DNA of 64,000 nt, from positions 1,001,144 to 1,065,143 of the forward strand of contig SCFE01000034.1 in assembly GCA_004352715.1 (NCBI GenBank), written 5' to 3'. This DNA comes from Hofstenia miamia (taxonomy: Eukaryota > Xenacoelomorpha > Acoela). Shown here one piece after another: positions 43,803 through 55,513 of this stretch. The number at the start of each line of letters is the position of its first letter. Within the stretch, counting starts at the first letter, position 1. Below the pieces are notes generated by a model. That model was not told where the DNA came from. It worked only from the letters and a program-made list of their open reading frames with translations, and ran no database searches. Made by a program: the position numbers and the translations under genes.

Positions 43803-45063
43803 GCAATTTTATCAATGCTGAATTCTACAACACATAATTTGTCAAAGTGGCTTGATTCATTATTGAAGAAGTATATTCCATCAAAATACATAATAAACAA
43901 AATTGGTAAATATTTTGACAACAATAAAGAAAATGAAAAATTTATGGCAAGCTTTGATGTAAAATCTTTGTTTACAAATATCCCAGTTAATAAAACAATT
44001 GACCATATACTAAAACTTATTCCACAAAAAGAATTATCATTTTCTCATGAAACCTTAAAACAATTGCTAAAAATAGCATGCTTAAATGTAAAGTTTATGT
44101 TCAATGGGGAAATTTATGAACAAAAAGATGGAATAGCGATGGGCTCACCCTTAGGCCCTAGTATGGCTTGTTTTGCAATGGCTATTTTAGAAACAAAGAT
44201 AGAATCATTGCCAATAAAACCAAGTTTATATTACCGTTATGTAAATGATATTTTCACTGTCTTTGAAAATCCAAATGGTATTGATGAATTTAATGGTTTT
44301 CTAAACAACTGTCTAGAAGAACTGAAGTTTACAGTTGAAAAATCACACAATAATTCAATTAATTTTCTTGACGTAATCTTAAAGATCAAAAAAGATCACT
44401 ATGAAACAATGATCTATAGAAAACCTACTAACATTCCATTCAAATCATACTGTGACCTCAAATATAACACTAATACTATTCAACGATTATTGAATCGAAT
44501 TATTGAAATTTCTTCTAATTATAGTAATTTAAGTGATTCAATATCAAACCTCTACTCTATCTTACAGAAAAATGGTTATCTACACAAACTAATAAAGAAA
44601 TTAGTTGACAAAGCATTAACTTCTAACAATATGGTACGTAATCAAGTAACAACAGATGATCGAACACCAATTTACTGGAAATTACCATACATTAAAGAAA
44701 AAAAGGAATTTCTAAAATTAAGAATAAAGAACATAAACAAGAAACTTGATGTAACCAAGATCGTACAAATACTAACATCAAACAAACTATCAGAACTTTT
44801 TAGAAACAAAGATCCTATAAGCAAAATGTTGGTTTCTTCCATTGTGTATAAATATAAATGTGAAAAATGTAACCATTTTTACATCGGAACAAGCAAGCAA
44901 CATTTTGAAACTAGGATCAAAGAACATCTTAGAGGGCATTTAAGAGGGTGAAATATATTTGCATGAACACCAAGGAAACAAAGCAAACTTTGAAATATTA
45001 CTAAGAACAAAAAACACCAAATTAGCTGAAGCCCTATTCATAAAAATGCAACCAAGAACATGC
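43689..45063 (+). pseudogene. Penelope-like reverse transcriptase with GIY-YIG endonuclease, 5' truncated
   Basis: A long frame (readable from about 43689, ATG at 43752, to 44951) carries RT blocks: G-L-P-N-I-H-K, motif A S-F-D-V-K-S-L-F-T-N-I-P, motif B D-G-I-A-M-G-S-P-L-G-P and motif C Y-R-Y-V-N-D-I-F, where the usual YVDD has lost its first Asp to Asn. N-F-L-D-V-I-L follows as motif D. The C-terminal part has Y-K-Y-K-C-E-K-C-N-H-F-Y-I-G-T-S and R-I-K-E-H-L, the start of a GIY-YIG nuclease with its CxxC. A frameshift near 44940 separates the rest, readable to about 45063 as L-H-E-H-Q-G-N-K-A-N-F-E-I-L and L-A-E-A-L-F-I. RT plus GIY-YIG is diagnostic of Penelope-like elements. The N-terminal part is missing and the Asn change should abolish polymerisation. 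Confidence 0.9.
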
Positions 45064-45150
45064 TATTAAATAGTCAACAAAGTACGATCAATTTACTTAA
45101 CATATTTTAAGTGTATGCAATGTAGTAATTGTCAATTAAATCCCACGCAT

Positions 45151-45222
45151 TTGTACACTGACGATGATTTATACATCGAAACCGGTTGGAAAAAAAAATA
45201 TATATATATATATATAATCATA
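45151..45222 (+). mobile_element. Penelope 3' end with hammerhead-like core and (TA)n tail
   Basis: CTGACGA at 45158-45164, a hairpin CGATG/CATCG (45162-45166 and 45174-45178) and GAAAC (45178-45182) reproduce the order CUGANGA-stem-GAAA of hammerhead ribozymes, which are known near the ends of Penelope-like elements. The pairing overlaps the core instead of following it, so the fold is imperfect. The element runs out into about 24 bases of (TA)n at 45199-45222. Confidence 0.5.
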
Positions 45223-45273
45223 AGAATAGTTCCCCTCCTCAGAAAAAAAGCTGGGTGCACCCCTGGCTGCAGT

Positions 45274-45610
45274 TGATAATTTGTTTAAGTTCTTAAACAG
45301 TTTTTCTAGGCATGCAAAACTTGATGTAAATGATGCACTTTTTCCTTGGTTTGGTGTTTCTTCGATTGATTAAGAGTGTTTATGGGCTAATTAAACACTC
45401 TTTTGCTTTGTTGTTTTTGGGAGTGCTCATCTCAATTAAAAGAATGCAAGCATACATGAAGTGGCTCATCAACTGTCTGCCAGTAGTTATCGCTATAATG
45501 TCTCGTAGACATTGCACACTATTGACCATGCTGAGAAGTCTCTGCTTTCATATGTCAGATTGTTTTCTATTTCAACACCCATGTACAGATAATCACTGGT
45601 AAACAGATAA
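45274..45610 (-). pseudogene. Continuation of the split LINE beyond the hAT-like insertion
   Basis: On the minus strand near 45600-45560 there is Y-M-G-V-E-I-E-N-N-L-T-Y-E, matching the YLGVxIxxxLxWxxH block after the RT palm of LINEs. Decayed coding continues towards 45274 and then resumes at 41128 on the other side of the hAT-like element, in the right order (palm end, then C-terminal WNxLP tail). Confidence 0.5.
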
Positions 45611-47154
45611 TGAAAAGTAAACATTAGAATAAGGAATTTTGAGTAAGGGAGATATCGGATCAACAAACCAAAAATCTTGATATGGTCACTAGAGGGTCTT
45701 TTACCTGCATAGGTAGGACATATTCAACTTCTAAACAAACTATATTTTAACCTCCAACTTTACTGTTTCAATGAAAATAAACATTTAGCTAACTCTATAT
45801 TATTAAGAAAAACAATTGTAATTAAATGAAATCAAATGCTAAAGATTCTTACAAAGAAATTTAAGCAAAGTTTCTAGGTATGTCATATTTGTCAAATAAT
45901 TCTTGCTCCAACAAAACCGAAATTAACAAAACATACACTTTCAGACAAATTGTAATGCACAGAGGCTCATAAAAACTTTCATAAATCATTGGTTGCTTGG
46001 ACAAAAATATTAATTACCAATACTTTATTATTAATGTCACTGAATATTACATTAAATGCAAACAACCATTACTCTTAATTATTTTACATTAATCTCACGA
46101 TGAAATTTTAATGATAATTCCTAAGTGCTTATAAATTGATTTTTAAGTTACTTTATAATCATATTTCCTAAATAGGGGAGCGACCACAAAAGTATATGAG
46201 TCAGGAAGTTGAATGGAAAAATAAGAAAATTAATGGAAAATTATTAACCCAACAATCTGCTTCTTATTCTCAATAGCTCTTTAGTAATTTCATTTAACAA
46301 TGTTTTCCAATTACACTTAACATTGTTCTTGTATCAATAAGTGCTCACTCAGTCGTAATTTGCGTGGCAAAACGTGTATATCTATCTACGAGCCACGATA
46401 CTCAGACATGGAACTCTATGACTTCGCAATTTTAATAAACAACCTCTTACTTAATAACTCACTAAATCACAGAATTTTAAGAAATGCATAGGAATGATCC
46501 ACATTAGAGATATATTACACTGAATAGACTAAATAGCTCAAACCAGAGAATAGGCTTTTGAATATCTATCTTGTTGCTATGCAATTGAAGCTAATTTTCG
46601 TTAGCATTGATTCAGTTTCAGAGCAATAAGAGATGAAACTTGTTATCTTTCCATTGCTGCACATGCAAATATATGTAATAAATTATGTAAGTTGAGCAAA
46701 CTTGTTGATAACATCGTCGTTGCTGATAAAAAGAAATTTTGGTAGTATACATGGAAATCTGGCAATACAGTAGTCTTTTAATTGATTCACTGCGTCATAT
46801 CTCAGTCACTGTACTTACTACAATAATGGAGAGCTTAATATTCCAATTTTACTGGAAAGATGTTTATCATTTGATCATTGTTCTTTTTCAGTATGGTTTT
46901 CGAGAAAATACGGTCCACGACTGGGCATATAATTGGTGTTCAGAATCTTCTGAGGGAAATATAACGGACTGATTATATTTTTTACAATATTTTCAATGAT
47001 TGAATAATAATTGTTGACACTTTACAAATACAGGTACCATAGTGTAACAAGTATGCAAAACAAGTGAGTTTCTGGTTGTTAATTATTTGCATTAGAATAA
47101 AATAACTGCCAAAATACTGACAGTCATCCTAATTTTATTAAGTTAATTTTCAGT
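45611..47154. other. No recognisable gene
   Basis: AT-rich with short frames only; 46739-46972 (plus, 77 codons) has no recognisable motif. Confidence 0.5.
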
Positions 47155-48667
47155 CAAGGTTGGATATTGGGGTTTCGAAAAATATTGGGTATTGGGTGAT
47201 ATGGGGGGGGGTATATCCAATAAATGGGTTATATTGGGTAATATTGGAGTTTTCAATAAACAGGAGGACCGTCACAATTTTACCTTAAGTTGTAGGTACA
47301 GGCATCAATAAACGTAGATTAGAATAGAACTGCAAAAAGGAACAGGTTAAACAACAATTAATATTTTTTTTATCCAAACCTAACTACAGTCCATACAATA
47401 AAAGAATCGTTGGCCCCGTATGCCCACTTAACGTGAGCCCAATTATCGCACATTTGACATTGTAGCCCTTCAGTATAAGTACATTGACATATGTTGCAAT
47501 TCCAGTCGTCATTGCCGCTCTCAGTTTGCGTCATCACTACGCGGATACTTGTTCATTACACTTTCAAAACGGGTTCGCTTCTTTGCAATCTTCTTTTCAT
47601 CACGAATAGCCTGTTTCTTTCCATGTATCTTATCAAAACTTCTGGCTAGAAAGAGTTGAGATTTTGTTCGACTTTCATTCATACGTGAAAGCAGTTTTGT
47701 AAAAATACTTCCCTCCGTCCAAAAACTTCTCATTACATCAGCTTTTAATGACACTGCGTTGCCGAGTGAACTAGTGAATAAGGACAGCTTACACCATGTG
47801 GATGCCTTGTTTGCCCAAAATGCATAAATTCGTTTTCGAGTAACACAGTTTTGTCGACAGGTTGAATTTCACGGATAATAAATTTCCCTACTTGAGCAGA
47901 AAAAGTGCCAAAATCGAATGCCACGTCACCTCGTCGCTGCGCCCAAGCACCTGCCTATCTTATTATCAACCTTAAACTTTCAGCACGCTCGTCAACAGAC
48001 ATCGCAGTTCTCTGATTAATTGATGATGGATCAAGCAAACTAAAACACTTGTACAAATCTAAGGAAAAATTGCTTGATAACCGTGCCTTCAGAATTTGCA
48101 TAAACTGCCCTCCAGCGCTTGTCAAATCAGGATCATTAAAAGTTTTGAGTAGCTCAGCATGACACTGGCGATAGATGCCGATGAGCTGGAACAAACAACA
48201 GACTTTTTGGCCTCGACCTCCTCGAGCTTGGTTCGATGTTTAGACTTAATATGTACCAAATAACCATTCTTCCCATAATTTGGTCGCAGCACGGCAAATG
48301 TTTTCATTTGATAACCTAAGTGACCTCCCGCAGAGTGTAAGTCCGGGCCATACAAAACATCGCCGCCACAAGACGGTCAGTATACCTAGACTATTATTTC
48401 AGTGACCAGGAGGAATTTACTTGAGATTCTTGTCTGTTCATACTAATTCTCATGCTAATTTTTCGCAATCAAAAAGTTACTTTACTAGACGTGCCAAGAG
48501 TACATTTTAAAACTTTTATAAATCCCTTGGGTACGGCCCTGAAGTAAATTAATGTACGACAAATAGTGGTAGGATAATATTGGGTATTGATTTTATAATA
48601 TTGGGTATTGGGGGTTACCCCCAATATATTTGTTGGGCATACCCAAGCTAATTTTTGCCCAACCTTG
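47155..48667 (-). mobile_element. hAT-family transposon remnant with decayed transposase
   Basis: Ends CAAGGTTGG (left, 47155) and its complement CCAACCTTG (right, ending 48667) form a 9-bp inverted repeat. Flanking 8-mers are similar (TTTTCAGT, GTGTCAGT) but not identical, and the boundary is uncertain by one base. Both ends carry repeated ATATTGGGTATTGGG-type motifs in direct orientation. On the minus strand, frames 48355-48122, 48194-47955 and 47754-47521 are pieces of one gene. The last contains L-K-A-D-V, S-F-W-T-E-G-S-I-F-T-K-L-L-S-R-M and L-F-L-A-R, which I read as the ERxFSxxGxxxxxxRxxLxxxxxxxLxFL dimerisation region at the hAT transposase C-terminus. A Cys-rich frame with C-N-I-C and C-Q-M-C (about 47500-47420) follows. 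Confidence 0.58.
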
Positions 48668-49503
48668 TGTCAGTTTGATATAACTTTCAAAAGAGTAAAT
48701 CCCAATATATCTTTAGTACATACATCGGCCAAATGAGTTGAACTTGGTACATGTAATAAATTAATATTTTCTAGTTTTCAAGTAATGACAAAAGATCTAT
48801 TCTCAAACGCTTTCCAATGAACGATTCGAGTTTAAAATATAATCGACCAGTGACTTAGAATCTGTCAACGCATTAGTGATTTTCGGATAAAATCTAGCTC
48901 ATTCCAAATATGTCTGAGATAAACGCCAGTATCAGCTGATGTTTTTCACATTTCAAAGAGGTTTTTGGCTATGGAAGTTACTACGTAAACCAATATATAT
49001 TTTGGATTCGAATTCAGATCTTGATTTGGAAATGAATGCTCAAATTGGAATTTGAAATAAAACAAGTGAATTAGAAGGACCCTATTACTGAAACAAACGA
49101 AAAAAACTTCTGAAACTATTAAAACTATTGAAAGCACACATGACATTTGCGTAAGGCAATAATTACATATTATTAATACGCCTGACTTTATTGAAAGGTG
49201 TTCTTTTGTATAATTTATTTCAACCATTTGTTTATGTAAATATTACGCGATAACCCAGTGGTCGCGGAAAACCGGATGACCCTCCAAGGAATTTCTGCCC
49301 GAGGATCTGGTCGCAACTCTGACAGTAATACTTTATGTATAGGTATAATTATCATTTCTTTTAAACGCAAATTTAGTCTTAACGACCTTATTAAAAGCTT
49401 TCAATTATTTCTAGATGTTTAGCTTCTGCTTTCTTTAAAATTTGGTAATTTTTGAGATTATTCTCTAAACTTTTGTCCAGATTATTGTTTAAACAAAAAT
49501 TCA

Positions 49504-49602
49504 CAGTGTAGCCCACAAAAATCATGACAAAATTTGGTCAAAAATCAGCAGTGTAGCACACAAAAATTCTGACCAGAGGTTGGACAAAAATCGCCAGTGT
49601 AG
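49504..49602. repeat. Tandem repeat, 45-46 bp unit, about 2.2 copies
   Basis: CAGTGTAGC starts at 49504, 49549 and 49595, with CACAAAAAT, TGACNA and GGNCAAAAATC blocks following in the first two. No gene nearby. Confidence 0.8.
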
Positions 49603-50415
49603 CATCGCCTTGAGTTGAATTGCATAAACTACATTGGACTTCCCAGTTAATTAATACAACTTATCAGCTTTGCAATAAGGTTATCAATTTTATGTATGAG
49701 TTTTTGTTTCTCATTAATAAAATCCACCTCTCTCATTTGATTGTTTGTACTCCGCGATATTGAATTAGTTCAAAATTAGTTCAATATTTCATTTATTTTT
49801 TCCTGGCTTTTTCATTAATTGGCATTTGTTTTACATTTTTAGCAATGCAAATGATAACATAGCAATGTTGTGAACATTATTCTTATAAAACTTCAATAAG
49901 CAGAGGGGCTTTAACTTAATACAAGCAAATGAGTTATTAATGCTACCATAGCTTTCTTGATCTTGAAATTACAAAAACCCATATTTAATTTTTGGAGGAA
50001 AGACAGTAATTAAATTATATCTGTGATGCTGTTTTTTCTTACAGTTAAGTCTAGCTCATATATATTCTAAAAATCAATGTTTTATATGTTGCTCTTGAAG
50101 TAAGATTACTAGTATACAATCATAAGCATTTCTTAGAAACGTGAAAATGCAGATTATTTTTTATATTTTTGTTACATGACATTATTAGCTAGTTTGCTTT
50201 AAATGTTTTTGTTGCTCATCCTCAACTTTCACTATACATGTATAATGAAAGATTGATGAAACACTTGCGTGAATATCTTCAAAATACAGGACGTATAACA
50301 ATAAATAAACATCCGCTTCAATACATATAAATATGTGTATAATTTTAAAGAATTATTTTCGTCAAAATATCTGATGATTATTACGTAGAAGATATGGAAG
50401 CAGCCATATCAGAAT

Positions 50416-50828
50416 GTGCGTGACTTTTTGTTTAAAAGTAATATATTTGAAGAAGACGTAATTTTGATTTTTGTAAATGCAGGTTATAATGGCCTAAGAG
50501 CTATAATTGAATGTGTAGAGGAAGACGTAATAAGGAATGAATTCGAAAGTTTTAACCACGCTTGCAAAAGAAAACTTACTGCTGCAATACTGAAACAACT
50601 CAATTTTTTGGAAAGCTTCCTAGTAAGATTTTCCAAGAAGCACTTTCAGTTATTGAAGACAAATGGTTGGGTAAGACTATAAGCGATGATTCAATCCTAG
50701 ATGTGAGCACTACAAGAGATGATGATGATCAAGATCGTGATGGTTTTCAGGGTAGGGTTGAAATACTTAAGGTCAAAAGTCCAACACAAAATGTGAATAG
50801 AATAGCATTAGCATCTGATAGATTCTAA
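50416..50828 (+). pseudogene. Coding-like remnant, function unknown
   Basis: Two overlapping frames look like one coding sequence broken at a T6 run near 50602-50607. The first (50416-50682) includes a regular helical stretch A-I-I-E-C-V-E-E-D-V-I-R-N-E-F-E-S-F. The second (50562-50828) continues with G-K-L-P-S-K-I-F-Q-E-A-L-S-V-I-E-D-K-W-L-G and an acidic D-D-D-D-Q-D-R-D patch to a stop at 50826. A splice-acceptor-like AATGCAG occurs at 50475-50481 and a GGGTAAGAC donor-like site at 50667-50675. It could be a host exon, a pseudogene or part of a repeat. No family recognised. Confidence 0.35.
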
Positions 50829-52390
50829 CTAAAATAAATTAGCAAGCACTGTTAAGAATTGTTCGCTATAATATAAATTACAAATATTTGAAAATGACTG
50901 CACTCGAATACTTTATAATTGGCAAATTTAGAACCTTTTGAAAAATCCATGATCTGAGTCCACTTTTTTTAGTTTGGATATAGTAATTAACATGATATTA
51001 TTGTATTTTTGGGATTGATCACAATAAACATAATTATAGTATACGCTCAAACTTTATGTGTAAAGAATTATTATTAAGAAAATATCAATTTTATATACTA
51101 ATTGTACAAATGTTGATCATCTTCCTTTATCACTTCCAACAGAGAAAATTTAAGTGCTTACAACTGGAATAGAAAGAATTAATTGTAAGAGGCTGGCTAC
51201 AGTTGGAAAACCAAAGAGTAGCTTTCTGGCTGTTTTTTCATGTTTCACAAAATTTTGAATATATTTAATACTGGCATTATTTGCTCAAAAAATTATCGGT
51301 AACTTGTTTCAATCTTTCGTTTTATTAATAGGCTAAAGATATTGATATTGATTTTAAAATTATTGTAATATTAATGATTAATGATTCAATAATGGAAGCT
51401 TGAAAACTATATTATTGCATCACATACTGTGATATTGATGAGAAAAATATTTTTCTATCGAGTGTATCACGCTCCCTGGCCCCTCGTAATTACGATACGG
51501 CCTTATTTGCCAACCATGGACAACGTTGATTTGTAGTGGGTGGAAACTAAGATATATTTTTCAAGAGAAACCACAAAATGCCGACCATGCCCATTGTCAA
51601 CGTTACACATTAAGTTTGAGTCTTTGAAATTCGGATTAAATTACCAATTTAAAATTCTCGTTAATAACGTAAATGCATACAAACAGAAGAATCATTTATT
51701 AACTTCATTTATACTGGCGCTTTGTAAAATTTCGCATATTTTGGTGTTTTCTATTATTTTCTATTCTATTGCTAAAATTCTATTTAAGTTCATAATAAAT
51801 TATCATACATAATTTCTGATCAGATAAGGATTTTAATAGTAATAAACATGCATTCGTTATTACTATACTTAAGCGAACTTTAGATGATTACAAACAATCA
51901 TGCCATCAAACGAAGGCAATATACAAATCCTAGCTGCAGTAAACAACAATATATTTGTGTGTATTCTCAATATTGCCCCTTTTGATAATAAAAAATAATA
52001 TTGAGCGCTTTGTTTGTAAGAAGCGCTTTGCACTAAAATTTATCTGAAAAGCATTGTAAACTCATTTTAAAATAGTGTAAAAATTTACAGTAAATTTTCA
52101 TTTATCTGCAATTGATAATTAAGGAAATATTTTTAAACAATTTAATAGTGATGTATGGTAGCACAAATAATTTCACTTTTAATTACTTAGGCTCTATTTC
52201 AGACTCGGGCGTGTTTTGATAGTTTTGCTTCACGTACGTGTGTAACAGGCAGTTGCGTTTTGAGTGATGGCCCCCGCCACGGGATTTTCTACAATTTTGC
52301 CGGCACGGTTTCCCTGAAGGGATAGTTGCTCACATCAATGTGGAAGACTGCATAATGCATAATGCATAAATTTTTTTTTGAGATTTCAAC

Positions 52391-52539
52391 CAGCCTTGTC
52401 CATGGGGCAGAATTGATCCCCACCCCACCCCTTGAAAATTTTCGTGGGGCTCCACGGGTCTTCCCAGTAAACATCATGTATATGTACATATTAATGCTAA
52501 CTATTTTAACTTACTTATCATTCACCGAATTTAGGAAAT

Positions 52540-52574
<35 letters not shown>

Positions 52575-53156
52575 NNNNNNNNNNNNNNNNATATATATAA
52601 GCACAGTATATATATAATATAAATATATATATATATATATATATATTATTTAGAGCAATAGCATTCTTCTTGAAATAAAAAATAAAAATAAAATGATTAC
52701 AACAAACATGTATTTTTCAAGATCACAGTTTTGGGGCGAAATGCGAAGTTGACAGTACTTTAAGTATTTACGTTCCCTTAAAATAATTTCGGCCAAACTT
52801 GATCTTTATTCTGTTGAATAACTAATCTGATTATTCATTTGGGAAATCAGAATTTTGAAAGTAAGTTGCTTATCCTTTACTAAGGCAGTTTGATGCAGAG
52901 GAAGTATATCTGAGATGGAGAATCAGTAATAGCAATAATTATGCACTCGATTTTTGAAACGAATGTCATTGGCTACGATCACTAATAATCTAGTAGATAA
53001 AACGTGGTCTTCTTTGGGTTTGATTTCTAGTTTCATACTAGTCTCAAAATTCCCATGAAATCCATAGTGCAAATTTTCATCTCCATCGCTACCCCTACGA
53101 GATTGATGCAAATCCCCTTGGTAACCCACGGATCCCCACCCCATTGGTCAAGCCTG
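52391..53156. mobile_element. Short hAT-like non-autonomous element
   Basis: Left CAGCCTTGTCC-ATGGGG and right (reversed) CAGGCTTGACCAATGGGG form a terminal inverted repeat with two substitutions and one gap. GC-rich GATCCCCACCCC-type blocks follow at both ends. Flanks GATTTCAAC (left) and GATTTCAC (right) give an imperfect 8-bp target duplication. The interior holds (AT)n tracts and a 16-N gap (52575-52590) and no coding sequence. Confidence 0.58.
52543..52646. repeat. (AT)n microsatellite with 16-base gap
   Basis: TA runs on both sides of 16 N, inside the hAT-like element. Confidence 0.9.
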
Positions 53157-54556
53157 GATTTCACTGATGTCTCTACTGAAGAAGTAATTATTTATTACAT
53201 ATTGCTTTACTCTTTTTTATAAATTAGCGTTCACATAGAAACTCAAAACAAATCATTTGCTTACATGCATTCTTACTAAGTGCCAATAGGCGTGCAACAC
53301 ATGTTTTATATCATTTACTTTTTGCCAATATGCAAAGATAAAAATGACCCTATAAAATATCCTATCATCTATTGTTGTTATTTCAGGAAGCCGATCTTTC
53401 AGGATTCAAACGTACTGATAGTTTAGATAGTTCTATAATAAAATAACAGCAGACTGCAAATCTTTTGCACAAACAGTATTTTAAGTATTTGTGCAAGAGA
53501 TAATATTTAACATTTGTGGAATTGGACTGTTTATACAAGCTTCATAAAAAAACCTCAAATTTTTCTATTATATCAAATATTGTTGTAGTGTTTTTGCAAC
53601 AATGAATTGCTAATAATACTAGTAATAATAAAAATAATGATAATAATTTGAGTAGCACCATTGAATATTTTTAATTTCAAGAAACCTATTAAAGCACCTC
53701 TCAATACAAATACTATAATGATGAATAAGTTTTAGAAAAAAAGGTCTTTGCTTACTTATATCATTAACACTCAAAATAATAATTTTGATTTTTATAGCAA
53801 AGTTAGATTGGTCTGCGATTCCAGTGCATGCGAATATTGCATATTATTGGTACTAACACAAAATGACATTGAAAATTCTAACTTTTTAAAAAATATTTGA
53901 ATTCATTATAAACATAGTGCTCAAAGCAAATTGAATCAGCAATTAACTTTAACTGGCTCTTGATACATAGATAGACATTCCAAAATCAGAGCGCTTATAT
54001 ATTGCTTCCAGGAGCATAAAAAGTTTTCAAAGATTCTCAAGCTGTTTAGATTGAGCAAAATCAACCATTTTCCTTCATAACCTAACAATATAAACCTAAC
54101 ACTAAGAAGTAGTTAGCACATAGATAAAATGTTCGCATTTTGCTGTATTCGTTATACATGTAAGCTTGCAGCATGATGAGGCTTAAGCAAAGACTCTAGA
54201 ATTGCTCAAAATAGTAACTTAATAATTTAAGGCATTTAGGGTGATTTGAACTGGGGCTAAACCGTGATTATTCACAACGTCGTAATAATCTACCTATTCT
54301 ATTCAAAGCCTCCATACTGCATTCAGCAAGCTTATAATAATTTCTTATTCAATAAAAATTGGCCAAGTAATGGGTAAGTGGTCCTAATACACTCCTGCTA
54401 CACTGAACAAATACTGCTAATTAATGACTTAAGATAATATTGTTTTATTTAATCAACTCCTCGTAATTATTTCAACCACTCCTTTTAAAATATTATGCCC
54501 AGTGAACTTGCATCAAAATATACACTATAGGCGCTAGAAAATTTCTAGCAACAGTA
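53157..54556. other. No recognisable gene; downstream flank of GPCR B
   Basis: AT-rich, with short (AAT)n-like tracts near 53625-53650. No coding frame recognised. Confidence 0.5.
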
Positions 54557-55513
54557 TTAATTTAAAAAAGTATTGAAATTTAAAAAACGCTTGTTCATAG
54601 CAATAAACGCGGCACGGAATGTTCGATTCTGTGTGGCGTAAACACACGGATTAAGAAATGAGGAAGCTATTGTAAGTTGAACGCAGAAATGGTAAACAGG
54701 ATTATCAACTTTTAAATAGAGGTATAACTTGGAAACGGCATCAATGTAATACAAACAAACGTAAATGTACGTAGGAAATGTACTCGCACCAAAGACAAAA
54801 GTAATTGCAATTGAAGTTATGGTCAATCGTTGAGCATTCTTTTGGGATTTCACATTTTCTTGTGTAAAATTTGATCTGCTGAGAACTCTTCGAATAATTC
54901 TGGTATAAATGAAGATAATTGTTATTATGCAAAAGCCTGTAAAAATCACAAACCAATAGGCTTTAAACAGTAGTAGGCCTCCAGATGCATCCTCAGCAAT
55001 AAATACGCATTGAGGAATGTTATTCTCTTCTGCGTATGTATAAATGTCAATATTGATCAAACTAAGGAATGCGCCACCACAGTACAGCAGAAACAGAATC
55101 ACTTTCATTTGAGCATGCTTTTGAGACAACGAACGATAAATCACGGGATGCAGAACAGCAATGTACCTGTCAATAGAAACCAAGAGAATGTGTAGAATTG
55201 AAATGTGTATAAATGTCCATAGGTAATATGTTGTGCGAATGCAGTGACAAAACAAATAGCCCAGGATTCCCGAAGGTACACTTAGAGTAGGTTCAATGTA
55301 CACGTTGAATATTTTGCTCAGACAGGTACAAAAATCTGTGAACGCAAGGCTGGCTATAATTTTGTTTGTCATAAATGATTGAAGTTTGCTGCTTTCGAAG
55401 TAAGTTATTATAATTAGTAAATTTAAAATACTACCAACCACTGCAATAGTAGTAGTAGACCAAGTCGTCCAGCTAGGCTGATCTACCCATGGATCTCTAA
55501 CTGAAGAGTTCAT
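54557..55513 (-). CDS. Rhodopsin-class (class A) G-protein-coupled receptor, copy B
   Basis: A single uninterrupted 318-codon frame, intronless, colinear with copy A without gaps until the last seven residues, where copy B extends further. All class A landmarks of copy A are kept: Asn31 in TM1, LAFTD with Asp60, DRY (115-117), Cys pair (TM3 start and 169) and NPCVY (288-292). Of the two N-terminal glycosylation sites, Asn2 is kept and the Asn14 site is lost (Ser). Differences are conservative and spread over the protein; roughly 84% identity by eye. Both copies being full-length after clear divergence, while flanks no longer align, suggests selection to keep the protein. Same strand as copy A, about 43 kb apart. 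Ligand unknown. Confidence 0.93.
   Translation of the reverse strand: MNSSVRDPWVDQPSWTTWSTTTIAVVGSILNLLIIITYFESSKLQSFMTNKIIASLAFTDFCTCLSKIFNVYIEPTLSVPSGILGYLFCHCIRTTYYLWTFIHISILHILLVSIDRYIAVLHPVIYRSLSQKHAQMKVILFLLYCGGAFLSLINIDIYTYAEENNIPQCVFIAEDASGGLLLFKAYWFVIFTGFCIITIIFIYTRIIRRVLSRSNFTQENVKSQKNAQRLTITSIAITFVFGASTFPTYIYVCLYYIDAVSKLYLYLKVDNPVYHFCVQLTIASSFLNPCVYATQNRTFRAAFIAMNKRFLNFNTFLN

Larger units (their letters stand above)
41129..45265. mobile_element. hAT-like element with 8-bp target duplication, containing a Penelope copy
   Basis: The left end CAGAGGCGCACCCC (41129) and the reverse of the right end CAGGGGTGCACCCA (ending 45265) match at 11 of 14 positions; CAGRGGYG is a typical hAT terminus. 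Directly outside lie ACTGCAGT (41121-41128) and GCTGCAGT (45266-45273), an 8-bp direct repeat with one mismatch, the size hAT elements create. Subterminal sequences GGGGGAACGTTCT and GGGGAACTATTCT (right end reversed) also correspond. No hAT transposase was found inside, so it is non-autonomous. A Penelope-like reverse transcriptase and a 0.9-kb tandem duplication lie within. Confidence 0.72.
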
